Program-made: the position numbers and the translations under genes
Notes under the pieces: model-generated
What the model saw: only the letters and a program-made list of their open reading frames with translations
Database searches by the model: none
What the model was told of the DNA's origin: nothing
Part shown: positions 35,843-42,632 of the stretch, in pieces
Layout: every line of letters starts with the position of its first letter
Position numbering within the stretch: position 1 is the first letter of the stretch
Origin: M3007 sp044230315
GTDB taxonomy: Bacteria; Bacteroidota; Bacteroidia; Chitinophagales; Saprospiraceae
DNA: 64,000 nt
NCBI GenBank assembly: GCA_044230315.1
Contig: JBGARJ010000003.1
Location: 186,001 to 250,000 of the forward strand
Direction of reading: 5' to 3'

Positions 35843-36005
35843 AGAAACCGTCTGAAACCCCCTAACGGGTGGCAAGACGTATTTTTTGGCGTTTTGCATC
35901 GGCTATTTTTCGGCAACAGGACATGGCTATTCCCTCAAAAATAAGCCTTGCCTAACGCCAAAATCTATGCCTTCCCGCCTCGCCAGGGGGTTTCAGACGG
36001 TTTCT
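35843..36005. mobile_element. 163-bp MITE-like palindrome with perfect 21-bp terminal inverted repeats
   Basis: Left end AGAAACCGTCTGAAACCCCC (21st base T, 35843-35863) is the exact reverse complement of 35985-36005. Similarity continues inside: GGCGTTTTGCATCGGCTATTTTTCGG aligns with the complement of the right half, so the whole unit is an imperfect hairpin. No coding capacity. Flanking target duplication is not evident to me. I infer a non-autonomous element or a large structured terminator/REP-type sequence. Confidence 0.75.
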
Positions 36006-36138
36006 TAGTTCGACTTTAGCCATTTGGCGTATCCGTGCCGATGGTCAAAGATTTAAAAATCAATTCGTTGATTATCAACTGCATTTAGGCTTTTGTAATT
36101 TTTGAATGTCGGTAAAAAACAACGATGTTCAAAAACAA

Positions 36139-36289
36139 TAGTCCGGTACATTTTGCTGTTGGCGAGGACGCCAACAGCGGCATTTCGTTGAAAATCAAGC
36201 CTTAACGCCGTTGTTGGCGTCCTCGCCAACAACATGCTTAAAATGCTCCGCGCTTCATTTTCAAAGGTTTGCAAAAACCTACCGGACTA
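36139..36289 (+). repeat. Dispersed palindromic element, copy C (best preserved)
   Basis: 151 bp bounded by perfect 10-bp terminal inverted repeats TAGTCCGGTA and TACCGGACTA. Internal perfect arms GTTGGCGAGGACGCCAAC and GTTGGCGTCCTCGCCAAC flank the core ATTTCGTTGAAAATCAAGCC. The gap 35802-36472 otherwise holds only the 163-bp MITE-like unit and the hairpin at 36383-36424. Confidence 0.9.
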
Positions 36290-36382
36290 TTCCAAAAATA
36301 GAAGCAGCAAAAATCAAACGTATTGGTAACCAGCAGTATGGCTCATCCACAAATGGCTAAAGTTGAGCTTAGAGTCAAATAA

Positions 36383-36424
36383 AACCAGCACCGGCGCCCC
36401 TGCGGTACCGGCGCTGGTTTTTTT
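36383..36424 (+). terminator. Hairpin with T7 tract 48 nt upstream of the aldolase start
   Basis: AACCAGCaCCGG pairs with CCGGcGCTGGTT (one mismatch) and is followed directly by a run of seven T's: a textbook intrinsic terminator. The nearest rightward gene, trxB, ends 580 nt earlier beyond two repeat elements. It could therefore end read-through transcription or act as an attenuator in the aldolase leader. Confidence 0.7.
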
Positions 36425-36472
36425 GTAGCAGAGTAGTCCATCCTTCATCGTTACTAAATCAATCGGCAACCA

Positions 36473-37480
36473 ATGGCTCGATTTCGTCCTGGCGTCCTGC
36501 ATGGCGCCGAAGTCACCGAACTGTTCAACCACGCGCTCGAAAACCAATACGCGCTTCCCGCGGTGAATGTGATCGGCACCAATTCCGTCAACGCCGTGCT
36601 GGAAACGGCCGCGGCGGTGAAAAGCCCGGTCATCATCCAGTTTTCCAACGGCGGCAGCGTCTTTTTCGGCGGTAAAAGCCTGAACAACGACGGCCAGCGG
36701 GCCGCCATCCTCGGCGCGATCTCCGGCGCCCAGCACGTGCACACCCTGGCCGAGGCCTACGGCGTGCCCGTGGTGCTGCACACCGACCACTGCGCCCTGT
36801 CGATCATCGACTGGGTAAAAGGCCTGCTCGACGCCGGCGAACGCTTTTTTGAAAAAAATGGCTACCCCCTCTACAGCAGCCACATGCTCGACCTGTCGGA
36901 AGAGCCCCTGCACGAAAATATCGAGATCAGCAGCGCCTATCTCGCCCGCATGGCGCCATTGGGCATGACGCTGGAAATCGAACTCGGCGTGACCGGCGGC
37001 GAAGAAGACGGCGTAGACAATACCGACGTCGATTCCTCCCGGTTGTACACGCAGCCGAGCGAAGTGGCCTACGCTTATGAAAACCTCGGCAAGATCAGCC
37101 CGCGTTTCACCGTAGCAGCGGCTTTTGGCAACGTGCACGGCGTGTACAAACCCGGCAACGTAAAACTGCAACCCGTGATCCTGAAAAATTCGCAGGACTA
37201 TATCCGGCAGCACTACGGCCTGGCGGCCGAAAAACCGGTGCATTTCGTGTTCCACGGCGGCTCCGGCTCCAGCCAGGAGGAGATCCGCGAGGCCATTTCG
37301 TACGGCGCCATCAAAATGAACATCGACACCGATATGCAATGGGCGTTCTGGGACGGTATTCGCGGCTATTACGAAGCGAAGAAAGGGTATCTCCAGGCCC
37401 AGATCGGCAACCCCGAAGGCGACGATAAGCCCAATAAGAAGTACTACGACGGCATTCACCGCCCCGCGACGGCGCGGTGA
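36473..37480 (+). CDS. fba: Class II fructose-bisphosphate aldolase
   Basis: 335 residues, similar in pattern to E. coli FbaA (359). Zinc and catalytic sites: VVLHTDHCAL, EIELGVTGGEEDGVDN, the histidine in AAFGNVHGVY and VFHGGSGSSQEEI; MNIDTDMQWAFW binds phosphate. It converts fructose 1,6-bisphosphate to two triose phosphates. The C-terminus stops early: after NKKYYD, where FbaA continues with about 25 residues, it ends GIHRPATAR, and these last codons are part of a perfect 12-bp hairpin (37451-37485). The loss may be harmless. Start ATG 36473 (MARFRPGVLHG). Confidence 0.93.
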   Translation: MARFRPGVLHGAEVTELFNHALENQYALPAVNVIGTNSVNAVLETAAAVKSPVIIQFSNGGSVFFGGKSLNNDGQRAAILGAISGAQHVHTLAEAYGVPVVLHTDHCALSIIDWVKGLLDAGERFFEKNGYPLYSSHMLDLSEEPLHENIEISSAYLARMAPLGMTLEIELGVTGGEEDGVDNTDVDSSRLYTQPSEVAYAYENLGKISPRFTVAAAFGNVHGVYKPGNVKLQPVILKNSQDYIRQHYGLAAEKPVHFVFHGGSGSSQEEIREAISYGAIKMNIDTDMQWAFWDGIRGYYEAKKGYLQAQIGNPEGDDKPNKKYYDGIHRPATAR

Positions 37481-37485
37481 ATGCC
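37451..37485. terminator. Hairpin embedded in the 3' end of fba
   Basis: GGCATTCACCGC / GCGGTGAATGCC, perfect 12-bp stem, 11-nt loop; it includes the fba stop codon and lies 6 nt from the stop of the convergent DedA gene. No T run on either side, but position suggests a shared bidirectional terminator. Confidence 0.6.
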
Positions 37486-37490
37486 GGAAA

Positions 37491-38132
37491 TTATTTGCGC
37501 AGCCGCGCGCGCACGAACTCCACCAGGATCGGCAGCACCGATACGCCGATAATCCCGAAAACCACGATCTCGAAATTGCTTTTGACAATCGGTATCTGGC
37601 CAAAGAAGTAACCGGCCAGGGTCAGGCCCGTCACCCAGGCTATCCCGCCGGCTACACAATAGCCGATAAACCGGCGATAGGTCATATCCCCCACGCCGGC
37701 CACGAAGGGCGCAAACGTCCGAACGATGGGCACAAATCGCGCGATGACCAGCGTGCGACCGCCATATTTTTCATAAAAATGCTGGGTGCGTTCAATATAG
37801 GAGCGCTTGATAAACCAATAGTCGCGGGTAAACACTTTTTGGCCCAGGAAACGACCGAAGAAGTAATTGGTGTTGTCGCCTAATATAGCCGCGAAAAACA
37901 ACAGCGGGATCAACAACCATACATTGAGAATGCCGGTTTTGGCGGTAATGGCGCCGGCGGCAAAGAGCAGCGAATCGCCCGGCAAAAAGGGTGTAACCAC
38001 GAGGCCGGTTTCACAAAAGATGATCAGGGCCAGCAGGAGGTACGTCATTACTTCGTATTCCCGCATAATGTTTTCGAGGTGTACGTCGAGGTGGCGGATA
38101 AAATCAAAAAACTGGGTCAGCAGGTCAATCAT
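37491..38132 (-). CDS. DedA family membrane protein
   Basis: 213 residues from the ATG at 38132 (MIDLLTQFFDFIRHLDVHLE); an extension of 51 codons is open but has no family features. DedA/SNARE-associated motifs: FCETGLVVTPFLPGDSLLFA, GDNTNYFFGRFLG, YGGRTLVIARFVPIVRTFAP and VAGVGDMTYRRFI. About five hydrophobic segments. DedA proteins act in the inner membrane, some as undecaprenyl-phosphate or phospholipid translocases. TATCTTCG upstream is a plausible -7 box. Confidence 0.94.
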   Translation of the reverse strand: MIDLLTQFFDFIRHLDVHLENIMREYEVMTYLLLALIIFCETGLVVTPFLPGDSLLFAAGAITAKTGILNVWLLIPLLFFAAILGDNTNYFFGRFLGQKVFTRDYWFIKRSYIERTQHFYEKYGGRTLVIARFVPIVRTFAPFVAGVGDMTYRRFIGYCVAGGIAWVTGLTLAGYFFGQIPIVKSNFEIVVFGIIGVSVLPILVEFVRARLRK

Positions 38133-38291
38133 GACAAGGCAGCGGGGGCCGTTTGGTGAAAAAACGGCGCGAAGATAGGCGTTCCGGCCGGTTTGGATCG
38201 ACCTGCTTCGGAATTCGTCATTCGGACATCGGAATTTGACGGTGTTCCCGGCTAAAACGGGCGCTTGCCTGTTGCCCTTTCCCACACGCCC

Positions 38292-39395
38292 TTACCACAC
38301 CACCACCGGGATCATCTGCCGGACCAGCTGGCCGCCATGCAAGAGTACGACGTCGAGCACGCCCCATTGCCCGGCCGCGCCGCCGGGTGTTTCAATGGAC
38401 AGGTTAAAAAGCCCCGCTTCGGCATCGGGTATGTTCCAGACCGCCAGTTCTGTGCCCAACAGCGAACGCAGGCGTATGTCGAGTGCGCCGGAAAAGGGCA
38501 GGGTCATCTCGAGCCTGGCGGTTCCGACCATGGGATTGGGGCTCAGGCGCAGGCCGAGCGGTTGGCGGTCGGGGGATTGTGTGGCCGAACTGGCGCAGTT
38601 CGGCGGCAACTCGGGGCAAAAGATGCGGCGGGCCAGCGTGCAATCGAGGATATAGGGGTTGGGCTTGTTTTCCTGGTACGGGGCGATGCGCCAGGTCTTG
38701 ACCAGCTCGGCCGAATCGGCCGGATCCTGGTCGTGCCACTGGCACAGGGTGAGGCGCTGGATGGCAAAGAACGTGGGATCGGCCAGGTCGGCCTGCGCCT
38801 TGTACATCGTATAGAAATAAAAAATAGCGCGGGCCAGGTCGCCTTTCACCGATTCGCGCGGCTCGAAGGCGCCGGCTTTGGCCTCGCTATACAGGTCTTT
38901 GTTCTGGGGCGGAACGCTGGTCAGGACCTGCGCTTTGTAGAACCACTGCTGGGTCTGGGTATCCGGAATGTCGGAAAACGGCACGTCGCCGCGGGCTTCA
39001 TTGACGGGGATGCGCGCCGGGAACAGGTGGTGCATGTCGCTGCGGGCATTCCCGTCGGCAGCGCCTTTGCTTTGCGGATAGGCGTGCTCGGTGTTCATAC
39101 CCAGCGGGCTGCCGTTCAGATAGATGTACTGGGTGGGGTCCTGCGTGGGGTCGAGATAAAGGGTATGGCCGGAATAGATGCAACGGATACTGTCGTCGTC
39201 GATAGCCAGTACCCTGGCGTACAAAGTGTCGCGTGCATTGGCATAATCGAGTACCACAATGGGCTTATAGTGCGCCACCACGCTGTCGAGCAGTTGGCTC
39301 CCGCTGAGGTTGGGGAAGACGGGCTGGAACGATTGAGCGGACAGGGCCCGGCCCCATCCGGCCAATAAGAGGCATACAAAAACAATACGGGTCAT
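38292..39395 (-). CDS. Secreted endonuclease I family nuclease with T9SS tail
   Basis: 367 residues from the ATG at 39395 (MTRIVFVCLLLAGWGRALSA), which gives a good signal peptide. The endonuclease I (EndA-like, beta-beta-alpha metal) domain covers about 25-255 with LGMNTEHAYPQSKG and RSDMHHLFPARIPVNEARGD, the usual catalytic His and metal ligands. From about residue 275 (LGLRLSPNPMVGTARLEMTL ... GGQLVRQMIPVVVW) there is a T9SS type A sorting domain. The protein should be exported and degrade extracellular DNA or RNA. Its promoter overlaps the stop of the TolC-like gene (39415-39444). Confidence 0.9.
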   Translation of the reverse strand: MTRIVFVCLLLAGWGRALSAQSFQPVFPNLSGSQLLDSVVAHYKPIVVLDYANARDTLYARVLAIDDDSIRCIYSGHTLYLDPTQDPTQYIYLNGSPLGMNTEHAYPQSKGAADGNARSDMHHLFPARIPVNEARGDVPFSDIPDTQTQQWFYKAQVLTSVPPQNKDLYSEAKAGAFEPRESVKGDLARAIFYFYTMYKAQADLADPTFFAIQRLTLCQWHDQDPADSAELVKTWRIAPYQENKPNPYILDCTLARRIFCPELPPNCASSATQSPDRQPLGLRLSPNPMVGTARLEMTLPFSGALDIRLRSLLGTELAVWNIPDAEAGLFNLSIETPGGAAGQWGVLDVVLLHGGQLVRQMIPVVVW

Positions 39396-39414
39396 ACGGA
39401 TCGGATTCAAGCCC

Positions 39415-39444
39415 GAAAGGTACGCGGATCGCTGCGTATCTCAA
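39415..39444 (-). promoter_or_regulatory. Promoter of the endonuclease I gene
   Basis: On the minus strand TTG (39442-39444), a 19-nt spacer and TACCTTTC (39415-39422) fit the Bacteroidota consensus apart from the last base. It overlaps the stop codon of the upstream TolC-like gene and puts the transcript start about 13 nt before the ATG. Confidence 0.55.
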
Positions 39445-40697
39445 TACCCGCTCAGGGAGGCGGACAGGTAATTGATGGCAGGCTCGGCCGACAGCGCGCC
39501 GGTCCAATCCAGCAGGTTGAGGTACTGGCCGAACATATCGCTTTCCAATTCGAGCAGGGTAAACTGGCGTTTTAGTTGCAGTTCGCGTGCTTTGAGCACC
39601 GGCAAAGGGCCGCTGGCTTCGGCCAGGGCAGATTGCGCGAGCGTGAAGCGGGCCTGGCTGTCTTGCCAAAGTTGTTGCGCCAAATGGTATTGTTGGTCCA
39701 ATGCCGTCAATTTCCGGCGCGCGCTGGAAATTGACCGGGTATTTTCGTCCTGATCGAGGCGCCATTCGAGGCCGGCTTCCTGTTGCTCGATTTTGAGGGT
39801 ATTCCGTTTGATCCGGGCCGAGCCTTTATAAGGGACGTTGATGCCGATGCCGACGGAGAGATCGCGGTTGAGCGGTTCGTCGGGCCGGTTGTTGTACCGC
39901 AGTTGAAAAAAATCCAGCACTTGCCCGGCTTTGGCTTTTTCCAGCCGGTAAGCGGCGTCAATTTGCTGCATTTTAGCCTGCCCCTGGGCCAGCTCCGGAT
40001 TTTGCCATCCCGATTGGGGCATTGCGGCCGTGATCTCCAGGATACGGGAAGCCGGGATAAACCCGGTTGTGTCGAGTTGCCAGTCGGTTGAATTGACCGC
40101 CAACCATTGCCCGATGGCTGCGCGCAGTTCCTGCAATGCGCCTTCGGACGCGGCCACGCGCAGCGCGAGGTCATCGCGGTCGTATTCCACCTTGATGATC
40201 GCTTCAAGGTCCGCTTCTGCCTGCTGCGTGGCCAGTCGGCTGAGTACGAATGCCTGATCCTGGTACACCAGCAAGAGTTGGCGTTGCAGCTCGAGCTTGC
40301 GTTGGAGCAAACGGTATGTTGTCAGCGCCTGATACCGGTCCAGCAGGGCTTTGTGGTGTAGAATCCGCAGTTTGCCGCGGCTTAGTTCCAGGCCGGCATC
40401 CTGAAACTGCCGTTGGGCGCGGATTTCCCGAAAGCCATTTACACTTACCCGGCTGAGGTATTCCTCGCGGCGAAGTTCGAAGCGGTCGGTTTCGGTGCGC
40501 AGGCCGATTTGTTCCACAAACGGCAGTTGCAGGTTGGTTTGTCCGGTCAGGTTCAGTTGTTGTTCCTGCGCCACAACGGCGGGGTCCTGCCGGGCCGAGG
40601 CCAGCACGGCGCTACCGGGGATTACCGACTGCCCCGGTGCGGATAAGGCCAACGCGAGCAGGCAGCCGAAGCCGATCCATTTTTTTTGTATGCGCAT
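39441..40697 (-). CDS. TolC-like outer membrane efflux component
   Basis: 418 residues with a signal peptide (ALALSAPGQ). Composition and pattern are those of TolC proteins: long amphipathic helices (ALLDRYQALTTYRLLQRKLE, LAQQLWQDSQARFTLAQSAL) interrupted by short beta segments (GFREIRAQRQFQDAGLELSR, LSVGIGINVPYKGS). It would form the outer-membrane channel for export by the HlyD-type adaptor encoded just upstream (15-nt gap). No inner-membrane pump (ABC, RND or MFS) is adjacent; the DUF4956 protein is the only inner-membrane partner in the operon. Confidence 0.8.
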   Translation of the reverse strand: MRIQKKWIGFGCLLALALSAPGQSVIPGSAVLASARQDPAVVAQEQQLNLTGQTNLQLPFVEQIGLRTETDRFELRREEYLSRVSVNGFREIRAQRQFQDAGLELSRGKLRILHHKALLDRYQALTTYRLLQRKLELQRQLLLVYQDQAFVLSRLATQQAEADLEAIIKVEYDRDDLALRVAASEGALQELRAAIGQWLAVNSTDWQLDTTGFIPASRILEITAAMPQSGWQNPELAQGQAKMQQIDAAYRLEKAKAGQVLDFFQLRYNNRPDEPLNRDLSVGIGINVPYKGSARIKRNTLKIEQQEAGLEWRLDQDENTRSISSARRKLTALDQQYHLAQQLWQDSQARFTLAQSALAEASGPLPVLKARELQLKRQFTLLELESDMFGQYLNLLDWTGALSAEPAINYLSASLSGY

Positions 40698-40712
40698 AGG
40701 TTTGGCAAAAGT

Positions 40713-41774
40713 TCAGGACCCTCGGGGAAACGGCGCAGCCAGGAGCGACAACAAGGAGGCGCCCGTGGCGTCGAACCGTTGCAACACCACCTTCTCTTTT
40801 TGTAAAAAATTGTTGTTTGCGGGTATTTGGATCAGGATTTCGCGTCCGTAGGTCTTGATTTCGGGCAATTTGCGCAAACGCTCCGGGATCTCCACCACCC
40901 GGTGCCCCAGGCCACTGACCCGGCCCAGGCATTGCTCTTCCGGGTGCAGGCTGGATATCACGCGCAGGGAGTCGCCGATTTTCACCTGTAAGATCAGGCT
41001 CTCGTGGAGATAACCCACCACGGTGTTCGGGTTTTGTTCGTAAAACGAGATCAGGGTATTGAACGCAGGGATGTTCTCGCCTTCGCGGCAATGGATACTG
41101 CCCACGAGGCCGTCACCGGGGGCATAGATCCGAAGCCGTTCCTGCTCCTGTTGATACAGCTCCACGTCCTTTTTCAGTTTGCTGATCTGCGATTGCGCAG
41201 GGAGCCCCGATAGATGAAGCGCTTGCTCCAGCCGGCCGATTTCCACGTCGAGGGGCTCCACGGCCAGCCGTAATTCCTCGTGCAGGGCCCCGATTTTGGC
41301 GGCGAAGGGGCTGGCAGCCTCGAGGGCGGATGAGTCCGGCGGCGGCACGCTTCGCAATTCGCGCAGCAGGCTTTTGTTGAGCAGCTGTTCGGACTCCAGC
41401 TGGCGAATGCGCGCCTCGATGGCGCCCGTTTTTTCGGCCCGTTGGGCGCGCAGACGCTCCAGGCCTGCCCGGATGTCGGCCACCCGGAGCTGGTCGCGGG
41501 CTTCCAGTTCGGCAATGTTGTGCGACAGGTCGCTCATTTTGAAATCGAGCGCCGTGCGGGTGACCTCCATCAGCAGGGCGCCTTTTTGCACGAACTGGCC
41601 CTGCGTGGTGTAAATGCGGTTGACCGTGACGGCATGCTCGAGATTGATCTGCGTTTCCTGATTTTCGGCCACGCCGTAGAAAACGGCTGTGCTGCGGTTC
41701 AATTGCCGGTAGATCAGGAACAAGCCGTAAATCAGCACCGGAATACTTAAATAGAGAATATTGATACGTCGCAT
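40713..41774 (-). CDS. HlyD-family membrane fusion protein
   Basis: 353 residues: an N-terminal membrane anchor (MRRINILYLSIPVLIYGLFL), a lipoyl-like half motif (NQETQINLEHAVTVNRIYTT, GQFVQKGALLMEV), a long coiled-coil hairpin (about 80-220) and a second beta domain (LRIYAPGDGLVGSIHCREGE, KIGDSLRVISSLHPE). This is the periplasmic adaptor linking an inner-membrane exporter to TolC. It lies 12 nt after the DUF4956 gene and 15 nt before the TolC gene. Function as an efflux adaptor is inferred from fold only. Confidence 0.85.
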   Translation of the reverse strand: MRRINILYLSIPVLIYGLFLIYRQLNRSTAVFYGVAENQETQINLEHAVTVNRIYTTQGQFVQKGALLMEVTRTALDFKMSDLSHNIAELEARDQLRVADIRAGLERLRAQRAEKTGAIEARIRQLESEQLLNKSLLRELRSVPPPDSSALEAASPFAAKIGALHEELRLAVEPLDVEIGRLEQALHLSGLPAQSQISKLKKDVELYQQEQERLRIYAPGDGLVGSIHCREGENIPAFNTLISFYEQNPNTVVGYLHESLILQVKIGDSLRVISSLHPEEQCLGRVSGLGHRVVEIPERLRKLPEIKTYGREILIQIPANNNFLQKEKVVLQRFDATGASLLSLLAAPFPRGS

Positions 41775-41786
41775 AGGCGGTCGGGG

Positions 41787-42485
41787 CTAGTCGTATTGAT
41801 TCGTATAGGTATCGTTGAAACTCAGCCGCACGTTGCGGATGTCGGCCAGCCCCCGCAGTTGTTGTGCAAATTGCACTCCTTGCAATTCGTCCTTCAGCCG
41901 GAGTTCGAAGGAATACTCCACCCAATCGCCCTGCGTCTCGGCGGCGTACACCAACCGGTAGCGTTTCAGCACATACTGACGGCTCAGCCCGCGCATGATG
42001 GTTTGCACCTGTTCGAAATCGGCGGAATCGACCGGTAGTTCAAACCGCAATAGCCCAAGCAGGTTGTTCTTGCGGCTAAAGGGCGTGAACCGGAGAAAAA
42101 ACGCGATCAGGCAAAACGCCAACGTTCCGATAACGGCATTGACAAAACTATACACCCCGCAGGCGATACCCACTGCCATGGCGGCAAAGATGAACGATAC
42201 ATTGCGCGGGTTGCTGATGTTGGTGCGGAAACGAAGGATCGCCAGCGCGCCGAAAATCCCGAACCCACGGGCCAGGCTCTCGCCGATCGACTGCATGATC
42301 GTGGTCGTGACGATGGACATCAGGATCAACGATTGAATAAAATGATCGGGCGGCACCACATCGCGCGACGCCTTTTCGTAGGTAAATACGAGCAGCGACG
42401 ACAGCAAAAACGCCAGCAACACCGAAAAGGCAATCAGTATAAAGGACTGATTGTCCAGGTTTGATACAGATGACAGAAAGTCCAT
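41787..42485 (-). CDS. DUF4956 membrane protein
   Basis: 232 residues with four hydrophobic segments in the first 130 (FILIAFSVLLAFLLSSLLVF; IQSLILMSIVTTTIMQSIGE; AMAVGIACGVYSFVNAVIGT; GTLAFCLIAFFLRF), the signature GFGIFGALAILRFRTNISNP of DUF4956, and a cytoplasmic alpha/beta domain (about 140-225). In many Bacteroidota this family is encoded with a VTC-type polyphosphate polymerase and a CotH kinase-like protein. Here CotH is just upstream but no VTC gene is present. First gene of the DUF4956-HlyD-TolC run. Confidence 0.9.
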   Translation of the reverse strand: MDFLSSVSNLDNQSFILIAFSVLLAFLLSSLLVFTYEKASRDVVPPDHFIQSLILMSIVTTTIMQSIGESLARGFGIFGALAILRFRTNISNPRNVSFIFAAMAVGIACGVYSFVNAVIGTLAFCLIAFFLRFTPFSRKNNLLGLLRFELPVDSADFEQVQTIMRGLSRQYVLKRYRLVYAAETQGDWVEYSFELRLKDELQGVQFAQQLRGLADIRNVRLSFNDTYTNQYD

Positions 42486-42584
42486 AAAAGTAGTCGAGGC
42501 CGGAGTCGGGCGTAAAGGTATGCTTCTGTGCCAGTCGGCCTTACATACCCGGTAAATTGAATTTTGGTTGCCGCGTAAAATCGG

Positions 42585-42617
42585 ACAGGATCGACAGCAT
42601 CATCCTGTCGATCCTGT
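42585..42617 (-). terminator. Terminator after the CotH/lamin-tail gene
   Basis: ACAGGATCGACAG / CTGTCGATCCTGT, perfect 13-bp stem with a 7-nt loop, 15 nt past the stop (minus strand), followed by CCGATTTTACG. It separates the CotH gene from DUF4956. Confidence 0.7.
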
Positions 42618-42632
42618 GGCCGGTCGGCGGGC

